Source of the DNA: Glomus cerebriforme
Lineage: Eukaryota; Glomeromycota; Glomeromycetes; Glomerales; Glomeraceae
Assembly (NCBI GenBank): GCA_003550305.1
Contig: QKYT01000134.1
Coordinates: 61,590 to 125,589 of the forward strand
Direction: 5' to 3'
Length of the DNA: 64,000 nucleotides
In this document: piece after piece, positions 35,308 through 45,863 of the stretch
Layout: each line of letters opens with the position of its first letter
Position numbering within the stretch: position 1 is the first letter of the stretch
Notes under the pieces: generated by a model
What the model saw: the letters and a program-made list of their open reading frames with translations, nothing else
Told to the model about the DNA's origin: nothing
Database searches by the model: none
Translations under genes and position numbers: made by a program

Positions 35308-38300
35308 ATGCATACACCAACTAATTTTGACCAAACTGATCATGCTGACCTTCTCGTTTATTATAATAATGCTGATGAATATTTAAGTGACTCTAGTAGT
35401 TATTCTGATAATGGATCTGATTTGGAATCAGATGATTATAATAACTATGAGCCTAATTATGAATCCGATAATGAAGAAACTCCCTGCGCTTCAACCAGCA
35501 TTACTGAGACACCATTAGTTCAGCCATCCAATAAAGAACAAAATGCTAATACGTCATACTCTTTAAGATAGGAAGAGTTTAATAATAGTAGTTTTTCTTC
35601 CAGAGATTTGTTAAATGCCATTCGGGATATTCTCTTATCACCACCTAGAGATATGTTGAATGACAAAGGGTCATTGGATTGCCTCCCAATCTATTCATTC
35701 TTATTTCCAAATGAAAAAGGCTCTAGCTTGTATAATGCCTATGACTGAAATGAAGTGGAAGATAAGTTGGTTATCAAAATCGACCAAGATGATCGTGCCC
35801 CGAAGTTTTCTGTTGCGGATGACATTTCAGAAGTATATGGTTTGCCCAGAATTCATGAATGCATTAACGGCCAAAAACCTTTAAGGGCTGTAATTGACAT
35901 TGATGCTACACAGGAGGATATGGGAACGGATGGAGTTAAGCCTGGTAGTGTATTCATCTAAATCTGTTACTCTTTTATAAGAGCTTTATATCAGATTCTT
36001 GATTGTACCTGGGAAGATATTTTCAAAGGATCGGTAATCGCTACATCATTAGACTCTAGCAAGTATAGCTACCATATTTTATATGCACCGGTTCTTCTTA
36101 TTGACCATCACAAACTCAAAGCATTTACTGAATTAGTATATACCATAACTGGTGAAAAATTTGGCAAATACATTGATAGAGGGTTGTCTGGTCAGAATTT
36201 TAACCTTCGTCTAATTGGTTCGGCAAAAAAAGGTCGCGTAAAGCATATTCTTTAATTTTCACTAGATAATGGCTAGAATGAACTCGATCACGTTAGGGTT
36301 CAACCGCCTCCTAGTTTGGGACTTGAAGTAAGACCTCGAATACTTAGTACAGAAAAAAATAAAAATCTGCTAAGAATATCCATGGGTCAGGATATATTAC
36401 AGAAATATGCAGAACTAGTTTTGCAAAAGTATTCTAATTATCTTAGGGATTGGACTATCAAAGAAAAAGATTCAGAAAACTTCGTATATTTTAACCGGAA
36501 AGCTCTACTAGAATGTCCACTATGCAAACGTATACATGACAAGGATCAGAGGTGGTTCAGTCGTGTATGTGCTAGCAGTGGGAAATTTATCATAAAATGC
36601 TTTCGGCAAAATAGTGATGAACACGGGGAGGTTTTTGAATGCGACCCATCTATTGCAGAAAAAATTCAGCAAGAAAATAAAAAATCTCTGCAATTCTCTC
36701 ACAAGGTTAAGGTTCTGGGCTTCCCTAAAGTCTTCGTAAATTTCCCATCTTGGGCCAAGTATAATGAGTCCCTTTCAGCAACAGAAACATATGAGGAGAA
36801 ATATGTAAAACCATTACCCAATGAAAGCTATATCTACAGTATGTAGGATCGCCTTAGGTGACAGGAAAAACATATGTTCTAGAGCATCTTACTATATCTG
36901 ATGACGTGAATTTGCTAGTATTATCCACGTGCCACTCTTACTCGAATGCTGTTACTACAAGACTCAATCTTAAATCATATTGTGATATCGATGGTAATAT
37001 AAATCTACCTGATCATAAGAGGGTAGTGTGTCAGATAGAAAGCTTACATCAGATTACTAATAATTGTAAATGTAATAAAAAATGCAAATGTCTTCCAATC
37101 CAATATGACTTGTGGCTTGATGAAATAGTATCTATAATTGCTCAAGCACAAAGTCATCTGGCGGGTCAATTGATAGAGAAGTTATATAAATTGATCCAAG
37201 AGGCTAGGCGCATTATTGTAATGGATAATAACTTAACTGACCTCAACATTGAATAGATTAAGGCACTTCATAAGGATATACCTCTCTCTATTATCCACAA
37301 TACTTACCAGCTTCAGAAAGGTAAGACATTCCGCCTAGCCCCTAATAAAGAAACAGTATTAACCGAACTTTAGGACTGGGCCAAACATATGTCTTCATTA
37401 CCTTTTGAGAATCGAACAAGTACGTCACTTATTTGCCATTTTAGAAAAGATATGCAAGGAATTATTTGCCCCTTAAGACTGATTTTCTAGAATTACAGAT
37501 CAAGGAATATCACGGCAAGTCTGATCTGGTGGAAAAGGCTTATGACTTCAGCAACGTAGAAGAATCATGGAAAGACGTACCTAGTTGCCTATACTAGCAC
37601 TTTAAAAATAGGAGTATCCTGTACTAATCCTAAGTTTGAGCGAGCATTCTGTCTTTTTAATAGCTACATAGAAATAAATGCCAGAACGAATCAGATGTTA
37701 TTTCGCATGCGGTGCATTAAAGATTATATATGTCATATTGAGCAGAGATCTTCTAATGTTCCAGTCACAGAGAAAGGATTATTCCAATGGTTGTTGAATG
37801 CCAAACGCGAATGTCTCCTTGGAAACTTCAGAATAGAGGAATATTTCCAGATATACACTCTATTATCCAGAATAAGGACATACTATCTGTTCGATTATGG
37901 GTGGCATTCATGTTAGAAAAATTCTGTTCCCAGCGATTATTTGGTTGGAGGATGGTTGATTTTCTCCAAAAGGCGGGTATGATAATTTTCATCATAGAAT
38001 CTATTCCTAAACCTGAAGATACTATGACATTGCTATCCCAAATAGTGAAGGCGAGTTCTTCTATCGTTAAAGCAGAGGAAATATCAAATATATCTAATGC
38101 TATGATTGTCGATCATGAGACTGCTGAATTTTTGGAGAATAAGCCGAAGAAGACCTTAGAAAAAATGCGTTCTCTAGACTGGCACCATATCGTGGAATGT
38201 TATGAGATTTCGCCTGAATTATTGACCGAAAATTTCATTTCGAAGTATGGTAGTTATAATCATATGAGATGGTTCAGAGCTTATAGGCAGTTATGAAATG

Positions 38301-38895
38301 CTGGTACTAACAATGAAAAGGCTGTTGAGGCTATCACTCATAAAGATTATAGGGATGATAAACTTGCCGTAGCCACTCAAGCTGAGAGACATCAAATTTG
38401 CCTGGAATTACTAAGGATCTGTATACTTGCTAGAGATATTGACGATAGGAGACGATATAGAGCTGATGATATTAAAACTCGTCTGAATTCTCCTGAATCA
38501 ATATCATATCTCCAGGATTTAGTACCCAAAATAGCTCGAGTTTTTGATAATACAGATGCATCGCGCAGTGCTAAAAAATCGGGATTGAAAACAGATCGGG
38601 CAAAACTTGGTTTACTAAACTCAGCACTACATGCAACTTATGGATTGAAATTTAAGGCTATAAATAGGAGTCACAGGTATTACCGCCTAGATAGATCATT
38701 CGATACTAAAGACGCTTCTAGATTACCTTCGTATCAAATGATGAAGAAATTTATTGGGAAAATGGGATAGATACTCAGTATGGGTATAGTAAACTCCCAC
38801 CCGATGAATTGATATTAGATAATTATACTAGTTCTAGCAAAGTGAATAATACACAAATCACAGGAGATATTCAGAAGTTATTCGATATATGCTAA
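35308..38895 (+). pseudogene. Primase-polymerase plus origin-binding-protein-like helicase
   Basis: A long frame starts at 35,308 with an acidic Ser/Asp/Asn-rich N-terminus. An archaeo-eukaryotic primase block follows: AVIDIDATQED (two metal-binding Asp, codons at 35,896 and 35,902), S.KYSYHILY (His codon at 36,073) and NFNLRLIGSAK. A zinc-finger-like ECPLCKRIHDKDQRW comes next. The frame changes near 36,850, where a Walker A-like GSP-stop-VTGKT lies. A helicase follows with LWLDEIVS as a DExx box and a Q-box-like ARTNQMLFRMRCIKDYI at about 37,683. It changes frame again near 37,800 and 38,760 and ends at TAA 38,893-38,895. Internal stops (TAG, TGA, TAA, TAA, TAG in the first frame, more later) make it dead. 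The domain order matches replication origin-binding protein genes annotated in Rhizophagus and resembles primase-helicases of large DNA viruses and plasmids. Confidence 0.7.
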
Positions 38896-38918
38896 TACTA
38901 TTCTAATGGATCAGGCAT

Positions 38919-38968
38919 GTGTAGCCTTCTTCCAATTTTTTATATAATATTTCTAAAGAAGGCTACAT
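38919..38968 (+). repeat. Fifth hairpin, just after the helicase gene
   Basis: GTAGCCTTCTTC at 38,921-38,932, a 22-nt loop with the same AATTTTTTATATAATA core, then AAAGAAGGCTAC at 38,955-38,966 (11 of 12 pairs). It lies 25 bases after the last helicase codon, while the main cluster ends 142 bases before the first codon, so the gene is bracketed by members of one hairpin family. Confidence 0.8.
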
Positions 38969-39145
38969 CTATCGGCATATATTATTAAAAAAAACATCTC
39001 TATCCTAGCATCACTCCGGCTAGGATACATAGTCACATACTTCTGAGATGCAGGTTTCTGACATGTCTAATAAATGGAATAATATTTTTTGCTCACTCCT
39101 TGACAGATAATTCAGGGAGTTTCGGGTTGAATTTTGAGCTAACTA

Positions 39146-39583
39146 CTAATTTCCAAAGAGGTCAAGACCAAAATCCTCATCATCTGACTCAGAAACCAGA
39201 GTTTTATAGATTCTGGATTGAAGGGGTCTAACCACATCGCTCAGCTTGAAAATCAGAGCATCAGGGATTCTGGGTTGAAAGGACCTATCTCCATTACCCA
39301 GTTCAAAAATTGGAGCTTCAGGGATTCTGGATTGACAGGCCTCGGCCTTATACTTCTGCCTCATTCGATAATTCAGTGCATGAAACTTTGCAGAATATTT
39401 GGAACAATATTTGGCGCAATACCCTGAATCAGCATCAGTAGGAAATCCATAAATAAGGCAGTGTCTTTTTTTCATATTTTTTTCATATAATTTCCAGTGC
39501 CTTGCACAGCCTGTAGTACAAGTACAAACTCCCTCACAAATGGAACCATCTCTCTTGATAAACTGGCAAGTAACACAATCCAT
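39146..39583 (-). CDS. Small Cys-rich, probably zinc-binding protein
   Basis: An intact 145-residue ORF on the strand opposite the other element genes. The first 75 residues are Cys/His-rich (CVTC, ICEGVCTCTTGCARHW, RHCLIYGFP, GYCAKYCSKY), which suggests one or two zinc-binding units. A repeat-like middle contains three versions of RIP.A.IF.L (SRIPEAPIFEL, PRIPDALIFKL, SRIYKTLVSE), and the C-terminus is acidic (ESDDEDFGLDLF). The start ATG directly precedes DCVTCQ. It may be a regulator or accessory protein of the mobile element. The family is not recognised beyond zinc-ribbon-like spacing. It is the only uninterrupted ORF in the element. Confidence 0.6.
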   Translation of the reverse strand: MDCVTCQFIKRDGSICEGVCTCTTGCARHWKLYEKNMKKRHCLIYGFPTDADSGYCAKYCSKYSAKFHALNYRMRQKYKAEACQSRIPEAPIFELGNGDRSFQPRIPDALIFKLSDVVRPLQSRIYKTLVSESDDEDFGLDLFGN

Positions 39584-39693
39584 GTAAGTATTTTAGGATA
39601 TAAAAGCCTTTTCATTTTTAATTTTATAATAAAATGTGTATTTAAATTATTCGGTATTAAGATAAGTCATAAACGACTTTTCATACTAACGTC

Positions 39694-40530
39694 ATGGACA
39701 TATCAGGCCAATTGACAGAGCACGAGTCCGCTCACAAAAAAATATATAACCCCAAATCTAATCGTATGATAGCTATAAATGGGCAAGTATATCGTAAATT
39801 GCTACTCGATGGCTATATGCATTGGAAAGAAGAAAGGCTTTTGATTTCACCTTTGCATGAATTGCCAATATTAAGAAGATATCTCACTTTCATCTTCTAT
39901 CATATTTGGGGTATCGTATCAGAAAGAAGTTTATTAGCAGTGGTTAATAAAAAAATAAGTCTATTGCAGATTTTGCTCAAAACTAATTGGCACAATCTCA
40001 CTTTATGCCAACTATTAAAATTATGCTAGAAGCGTAAAGAAATGAAAGCTTGGAGGAACAACATACTCATGAAATTCCTCCATCATCTGAATTTAGCTCC
40101 ATCAAAATATAGGCCGAGTGCTTTATATGACGCATTTATCAAGACAGATGTTTTAAGCCCTATGAAAAAAGAATGTCCAGAAATTGCCACCAAAATTGTC
40201 CGGGTGCGTCTGGAAAATGTCCCACACTTCTAGAAAATGACCAGAAAATTGCAATATTCCAGACGTTGAGATATTGCAATATTTTAGAAAATGTCCTGAA
40301 AATGTCTAGGAGAGTTAATGTCTCAGTGTCCAGAATATTGCAGTTTTTCAGACATTTCCTGGACGTGTGAGACATTTTTCGGATGTACCTGGACAATTTT
40401 GGTGGCAATTTCTGGACATTCTTTTTTCATAGGGAGGGCCAGAGCATATATTAGCTCTAGCACGAACATTTTACTAATATTACTATAACATTTCGGTCTT
40501 AGACCATTCATAGCCTTGGAATGAGGGTTC
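39694..40530 (+). pseudogene. Element ORF with NP..R.I..G..Y..L motif, MITE-disrupted
   Basis: An ATG at 39,694 opens MDISGQLTEHESAHKKIYNP followed by KSNRMIAINGQVYRKLLLDG. The NP-x-x-x-R-x-I-x-x-x-G-x-x-Y-x-x-L pattern is a short motif common in proteins of nucleocytoplasmic large DNA viruses, and it also occurs in the Rhizophagus recombinase elements as I recall them. The frame shifts near 39,860 (SIADFAQN, LAQSHFMPTIKIMLEA in the next frame), meets stops at about 39,985 and 40,011, and changes back near 40,050 (SALYDAFIKTDVL). The MITE at 40,158-40,434 then separates it from RARAYISSSTNILLI. It is dead. Function unknown; it lies upstream of the recombinase. Confidence 0.5.
40158..40434. 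mobile_element. 277-bp foldback MITE
   Basis: Terminal inverted repeats of about 48 bp with one mismatch: CCCTATGAAAAAAGAATGTC... at the left and ...GACATTCTTTTTTCATAGGG at the right. The interior is full of TGTCC(A)GAAAAT words in both orientations. It interrupts the coding sequence of the element ORF. A target duplication is not evident. Confidence 0.85.
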
Positions 40531-40652
40531 CATGACTATGTATTTTTTTTCACTTATCCCATATACCCGCAAATTTCAAATTGAACTTTTTTGTACGTAA
40601 TATAAAGTTGGTATATTTTAATATTCTTGACTATAGTATCATAAAAAACAAT

Positions 40653-41753
40653 ATGGCAAAAGTAGCTACAGATTTCATGAAACGCCATAACTGGACCTTC
40701 GAAACTCTATCATCCGAACTAGCTAAATACACAGAGGAAATTAACAAAAGTTTGAGGGATGATCGCAAGGTAAGATCCAATGCCAAAACACATTTTTGAC
40801 AATTAGGGCTTAATAAGGAACAAGTAGAAGTTCTCATTCCTATTTGACCTACTGGAAAGCGTGAAGAAGGCAGGGATACTGTTGATAAAATTACCTAACA
40901 AATTGTGGAAAATGATTATCCGTCAGAGAAAATAGAATAAATTTCATATGATTTGGGTAGTTCCGCACCTAATCCAGTCGCAGGGGGTTCTTGGCTTACT
41001 CTATTGCGAAAAAAGTTACGGGATCGTGGAGCTGATCATCTCAAAAAAGAAGTGACCAAAATTCCTCATATTACTACTGAATCGAATAAAATTCAGGCAC
41101 GACGGCTTGTACTTGATGAAGATAAAGGTATCGACTGGCCTGAACATTTCCTCTTAGAACCGGTTCAGGAAAGACTTGAAAAATGTGATTTCTCCTTATC
41201 ACCTTCTAAGGAAGATCTGGTTGATGTAATGATAATGTTAAGCATGCGACCGGCAGATGTGACAACTCTTCGTATTGATAAATATGAAGCATCAGATGAA
41301 CTCTGGTATGACCCTAAATATTCCTGGTATTGTACTGACTACTCTAAAACAAAAGAAGAAACAGGAGTAGGGGAGCCTCAGCCTTTTCTCTCAATGGAAA
41401 AGAATCCAATACGAGCAAAGGAGTTTCTTACTTGGATTCAGAAAGCAATACCAGAAAAATTCACCTTCTTACGAAAAAACAAAAGCGGTATAGTCAATGT
41501 AAATCCAATTAATCTTATTTTAGCTAAACATGGAATTACTTCGAAAAAATTGAGGAAGATAGGTGCGGACCATGCTTCTAGGATCCATGGAGGTAAAAAT
41601 GATTCTCGTCGCCAACGTTTATGAAAGTTAGCTTGCAGACAAGTAGTAGGGTGAGATGAATCAGTCCAACATTATGGTATCATGAATGACCCACCTTGCA
41701 ATTGTTCGAAGGGGTCCCAGAAGCAGGTAAAGATAAAAGAAAAAATAGACTAA
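40653..41753 (+). pseudogene. Crypton-like tyrosine recombinase, stop-riddled
   Basis: One unbroken frame from the ATG at 40,653 to TAA 41,751-41,753 (367 codons) with six internal stops: TGA 40,797, TGA near 40,845, TAA near 40,897, TAA near 40,938, TGA 41,622 and TGA near 41,655. Conserved parts include SMRPADVTTLRI with the first catalytic Arg, YSWYCTDYSKTK, RAKEFLTWIQ, the box II HASRIHGG (H-x-x-R), and VQHYGIM carrying the presumed nucleophile Tyr. This is the catalytic set of tyrosine recombinases of the Crypton-like group known from Rhizophagus. No indels are needed to read it, so the damage is purely by substitution, all explicable as CGA to TGA or CAA to TAA. Confidence 0.75.
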
Positions 41754-41871
41754 TCCCATATTCTATGCAAAGTACTTCTGGCTATTATTTGGGCTTGATG
41801 CACTGAAGTAACTTGCTGATAATTTTATTTTTTCGCTCGAGGCAAGATATAACATATAAAATATCACGGAA

Positions 41872-42101
41872 ATGGTAATCGATCAGAAGCATTCATCTGA
41901 TAGTACACCCAGTGAGCAAAACGCAGAAGTGTGTAGTGTGTTTTTCCGTGAAAATAGTGCTCTAAAGAAAGAATTGAAATATTATCATTCCCAACATAAC
42001 ACTTTAGAAAGGAGGTAAAAAGACTGGAAAGAGATGTGGGATCCTTAAAAGTCGAATTACTGAATATAGCAACAAAATCAATACGTTTTGGATTTGCATA
42101 A
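41872..42101 (+). pseudogene. Small coiled-coil ORF with one frameshift
   Basis: An ATG opens MVIDQKHSSDSTPSEQNAEV, then ENSALKKELKYYHSQHNTLE, reaching TAA after ERR. One frame over it continues VKRLERDVGSLKVELLNIAT and KSIRFGFA before TAA. Leucines and asparagines spaced by seven indicate a coiled coil of about 55 residues. It lies 118 bases after the recombinase and has the same orientation. Function unknown; possibly the last gene of the element. Confidence 0.45.
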
Positions 42102-42346
42102 TATGAAAAATATGAGTTAAAGTCAAGTTACCAAAAAGGTAAAATATTTTAAAAACAGCTACGAGAAGGTTTTGTAGAAATTAGTTTTATTACAAAATGG
42201 ATGCTACGGTGCAATACATAATAGAAATATCACACATAAATACTAAATGCTAAATCATTAAAATAATTATGCGAGATTTTTTTATAATTATAATAAGGAT
42301 AATAAATTAAAATAATAAAATAGATTAATAAATAAATTATTAATCA

Positions 42347-42611
42347 CTACAGACTGCAGTATCCATCATCGCAGTTAAGTCCGATACAGCAATCTTCTTG
42401 TTCCTCACATTTATTGAAGCTACATCGCTTCACAAAGTGACTAGATTTAACTACCAATGAAAATGTTAAATGCATGATGAGACAATAGAAAGATAAAAGA
42501 AAAATATTTAATTTAGTTCTGGTTTTTTTTACCTTCACTGAGAGGTGATGCGTAAACTGTCAAGCTATTGGCAATGCAAATGAGAACGATAAACCAGAAA
42601 AGATATTTCAT
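42347..42611 (-). CDS. Secreted knottin-like cysteine-rich peptide
   Basis: Two exons (42,611-42,533 and 42,450-42,347) joined by a GT..AG intron give 60 residues. Residues 1-22 are a clear signal peptide (MKYLFWFIVLICIANSLTVY) with a likely cut near ASP. The mature part ends in C-x4-C-x5-CC-x4-C-x4-C (RCSFNKCEEQEDCCIGLNC, then DDGYC), the spacing of an inhibitor-cystine-knot fold with three disulphides. It is likely secreted and stable. In a symbiotic fungus this could be an apoplastic effector or antimicrobial peptide; the sequence alone does not decide. Neither exon alone has both signal and knot, so splicing is essential to the model. Confidence 0.75.
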
Positions 42612-43965
42612 TGTGTTAGAGTTTTTAGTATTATTTAGAGATATTTGATATTTGAGTTTTTTTTTGTCTCTGAAATCATTCTGTGTCTTTTTTATAATAA
42701 CGTATAAACCAAATAATGTGATCTCGAATGACATTAATTTCTTTGTTTTGCATTCTTTTTAAAACATCCTCCCTAATCATATGTGTCCATATCTAGAAGT
42801 TAGTTTTTACTGACTATCCTTCAAACTCCAACTTGAATGTATTAAAAACACTATCATCTGTCGAAACATGGACTATGGATTGAATTAGTTTAAATTCGTC
42901 GATGATCATTTCTGAATATTTCGGAATGCCTAAACATGGCACATTGTAAAATAGAATGAACTATTTATTTCATTGTATTAATAAAATTCGGTAATCAATC
43001 ATATGTAAATCAGAAGCTTTTTTGCTTGCTTTTATTCATAATTCCTATCACAAATTGATCAACGAAAAATCTAACTCTACCCAAAAACGGAATCTCTACT
43101 GACTATCTTTATCTTCAAAAAGACAAAAAATTCCGTGAAAGTAATAGAATGGAAATAAAAAAGAATCAATCCGTTCTGATATCGGTACAATAACCGTCAT
43201 CATGAATTTCAGAATGCCTGCAATAGCGCAATACAAATGTATAATATCTATGACCCGCCGTTCTGATCAAAAGACCGGGCGAAAGGTTGGATTTGTCGAT
43301 CATTTTTAAACTTATGGAATTTTTTGTAAAATTCTGCGGTATCCAAATAATCTTATTGGTTAGATTTGTTTAGTGTAACATTTATCTTTGAAAATTTTTG
43401 CGGTTTTTCATAAAAATTTATTAAATAGTAAATACATACATTAATTTTTACATCAAATTTTTAATTAAATAAACACGTTGTCTTCAACAAATACAACTAT
43501 ATTTCCTAAATTTTCAGTAAAAACATATTTAATAAAAAATTATTTTTAAAAATAAAATAAATTATAATAACACGAGAATAGTTTTTTGTGATTTATTATT
43601 TTTTTGCTATACAATACAACACAAATATCTAGTTCACATGATAGTATGATCATTATATTGCCATGCATGTCATATCATTCTAAAATTCTTAAGGAGTCAA
43701 CGATAAAAAAATATTTCGTATAAACCTTTTACAGAATGAAATTGAAAAAATGGAATGAAAAAGAAAAAATAGATTCGTGTGGAAAAAATATATTATCCTA
43801 CACTCCGGTTATAACAAATGAGCCAATCAACTAATGTCACGATATCACATGACCGCAGAATTTTTCGCTGTAAATAAAAAATTCCGGTTCAATACTAGTA
43901 GATGTGGTGAAGTTTAATTGATAATCCGTGTAAAAATGACAAATCCAACCCGACATATGGCATTT
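42612..43965. other. Intergenic stretch
   Basis: AT-rich with no gene I can support. The first about 120 bases are the likely promoter of the knottin gene. Around 42,795-42,850 and 43,060-43,130 the phrase ACTGACTATC recurs (TTTTTACTGACTATCCTTC; CTCTACTGACTATCTTT), perhaps parts of one repeat. Confidence 0.45.
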
Positions 43966-44176
43966 ATCCAACCTAACACAGGATATCGAAGAAATTGCTC
44001 GCTCATGTCTCAGTTTAAAATTTCTAGATTTGGATGGATGTGGAAATATTAGCAAAAAGGCCATGAATTATCTCGTTTCACTAAATCCAAATATTCATAT
44101 CGAAAATATTGATGAAGATTACCGCTCTGATTCGGAATCTTCTAGCTCTGGCTCCGAAACCGAATCAGAATGCTGA
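43966..44176 (+). pseudogene. C-terminal fragment of an F-box/LRR-type protein
   Basis: Reads [50 protein letters not shown], then an acidic Ser-rich tail ([14 protein letters not shown]) to TGA at 44,174-44,176. The L..L.L.GC..I pattern is that of the cysteine-containing LRR found in F-box proteins. No upstream LRRs or start codon were found, so this is an orphaned 3' end. Confidence 0.55.
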
Positions 44177-44534
44177 TCTTCAGCTTGAAAGATATCGCAT
44201 TTTTTTCGATTATCTCTGGCAGATTTACCATTAGACGCATATAGGGAAAATTTTTCGCAATATTTTTTTTTAGAGATTACTAGCCGATCAAGCAGAATGG
44301 TGGTACTCTACCGATCTAACTAATCCGGAGTGGTGATCATCAGCTCGGAAGATTTTTTGCTGAGCCTCACGTGTACTCCTATGTGACAAAAAAAATATAG
44401 ATTAGCTAACCTGTTCTAGACACGGACACTGTCCGGTGCTAGATGGATTTTGACGAATATTTCGTGCAACTGTTGAGGAGTAAGATTTGGAAATAGCGGA
44501 TGTCCCTCTCCAGTAAAATAAAACGTTTTACTCC
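44177..44534. other. Dispersed-repeat fragment
   Basis: At about 44,329-44,400 lies GTGATCATCAGCTCGGAAGA followed by TTTTTTGCTGAGC and, after a gap, TGTGACAAAAA. It is a partial copy of the repeat present at 45,864-46,143 and inverted at 50,452-50,732. No gene. Confidence 0.6.
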
Positions 44535-45062
44535 CTATTGATGAATTTCTGTATTACCACACTTGGAACGTCTGAACTTTTGAATATATGCTCTCACATC
44601 TTTCTCAGCTTCTTCATTTATCATTTCTTCGTCAGTATAACCGACAATACCAAGATAATTTTGAATCATGCTTATATCCTCTTCCAAATATAAAAGCAAA
44701 TGGTATTTTTCCCTAAGTGAAAATTCCCCTATTGATACATCCATAAGATCTTTTCTATATCGATGTAATATAATAAGCATTGAGTGGCCATCAGTCTCAA
44801 GATCCTCCTCTATCGATATAATTTTCTCCACCAAATCAAACAATAGTTTACTTGTATAATCATCAAGTGCATAGTCAAGTATTTCCGCTTTCATGCTTTG
44901 ATTCAATGCTGTTTGGTTTGCATTGTCATTAATACCAAGTTTTCTTTCGGCTAGGCGCTCCTGAATAGCTAATACATCCATCTTCTTATACAAAAGCACT
45001 TCATATAGTTGATTTTCAAGTATTTCGCTTTGAACAAATTTATTAATAGTATTACTTGTCAT
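44535..45062 (-). CDS. Uncharacterised helical protein
   Basis: An intact 175-residue ORF. The sequence is charged and helix-prone (DVLAIQERLAERKLGI, KLLFDLVEKIISIEEDLE, EKDVRAYIQKFRRSKCG), without Cys clusters, membrane segments or signal peptide. I do not recognise the family. The start context ACACAATCATG is shared with the decayed ORF starting at 45,792, about 0.7 kb upstream on the same strand, which suggests related promoters or a duplicated 5' end. It lies outside the inverted-repeat segment that follows. Confidence 0.5.
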   Translation of the reverse strand: MTSNTINKFVQSEILENQLYEVLLYKKMDVLAIQERLAERKLGINDNANQTALNQSMKAEILDYALDDYTSKLLFDLVEKIISIEEDLETDGHSMLIILHRYRKDLMDVSIGEFSLREKYHLLLYLEEDISMIQNYLGIVGYTDEEMINEEAEKDVRAYIQKFRRSKCGNTEIHQ

Positions 45063-45442
45063 GATTGTGTTATCTTTATTTTATTTTATTAAACTAACAA
45101 CCTTAGCGGACATACATACCTTACAATACTTAAAAAACAACTACATTAAGACAAAATTAAAAGATACATATAAAGAAATTTAGAGCTATCTAATATTAGT
45201 ATTGCTTTTTTAGAGGATCTGAGGTACAGAGCATTTAAAATCTATACACCGAAGTGTAAGAAGATTGTAACGCAATGACACTTACGCTCCAATGTCGCGC
45301 AGAACCATGTAGTATCCGAATACCCCAATATTCCAACACCTTAACCTACATTAAAAGATAAAAATAAAACAAAAATTCTAACTATCATTTCCCTAATATA
45401 GTCTATGATCAGATTTATACTATTACTACGGTCCAGATCCTA

Positions 45443-45792
45443 TTATGTTACCGAATCTATGTAAACAAAATCATCTTTCCCAAAGTATATTAGTTCTCTC
45501 ATAATTTCCTTATAATCTATAGTATTTACGCCTTTAGATGTAGAAGTGAATTCTATTACATCAGTTGCCCCTGAGCCTTGGTGATTAATTTCCTTTCTAT
45601 TAATTGCGTTTAATCCTAGTATTTCTTGGATATAAATTTGAAGTCTTTCCCTAGATGGGATCCATATCTCTTTTTTGAACGCGCTAACCAATTCATCTGG
45701 GCATACGCCCACGAATTTTTCTTTCTTTATTTAATAAAGCCACGCGTAAATTCTGTCAAGCGTGGAATGTTGACACATAAATTTTCTATCAT
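45443..45792 (-). pseudogene. Frameshifted ORF of unknown family
   Basis: ATG at 45,792 opens MIENLCVNIPRLTEFTRGFI to a TAA. One frame over it continues EKFVGVCPDELVSAFKKEIW, IPSRERLQIYIQEILGLN and on to TAG at 45,443. The join between the two frames lies in an A-rich run at about 45,725. The reading is protein-like across the break but the family is unknown. Either a recent pseudogene or a sequencing slip in the A-run. Confidence 0.45.
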
Positions 45793-45863
45793 GATTGTGT
45801 TTATCTCTGGCTAGCATATATTCAATTTTGAGTTCGGAATACGGCTCATCAGCCCGGAGTAGT

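Larger units (their letters stand above)
34695..42101 (+). mobile_element. Candidate replicative tyrosine-recombinase element
   Basis: In order this segment holds a hairpin cluster, a primase-helicase gene (+), a fifth hairpin, a small Cys-rich protein (-), a protein with an NP..R.I..G..Y..L motif (+), a tyrosine recombinase (+) and a coiled-coil remnant (+). All but the Cys-rich ORF are decayed by stops and frame changes, and a MITE has inserted in one of them. Recombinase plus its own primase/helicase is a combination expected of a self-replicating integrative element rather than a plain Crypton. True ends were not identified: no target duplication is expected for tyrosine recombinases, and the limits given are those of the recognisable parts. 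Confidence 0.5.

Noticed and set aside
36840..36870. Programmed frameshift at the helicase Walker A
   Set aside because: No slippery site and pseudoknot pattern seen, an extra TAG lies inside the motif, and other frame changes follow. Decay is simpler.
35308..41753. Alternative genetic code (TAA/TAG as Gln) in the mobile element
   Set aside because: TGA stops at likely Arg positions are equally common and other genes in the window use normal stops. C-to-T decay explains all three, and the helicase also has frame changes.
42513..42734. 73-codon ORF starting upstream of the knottin gene
   Set aside because: The extra N-terminus (MSFEITLFGLYV...) would bury the signal peptide. The internal ATG at 42,611 gives a classic signal sequence.
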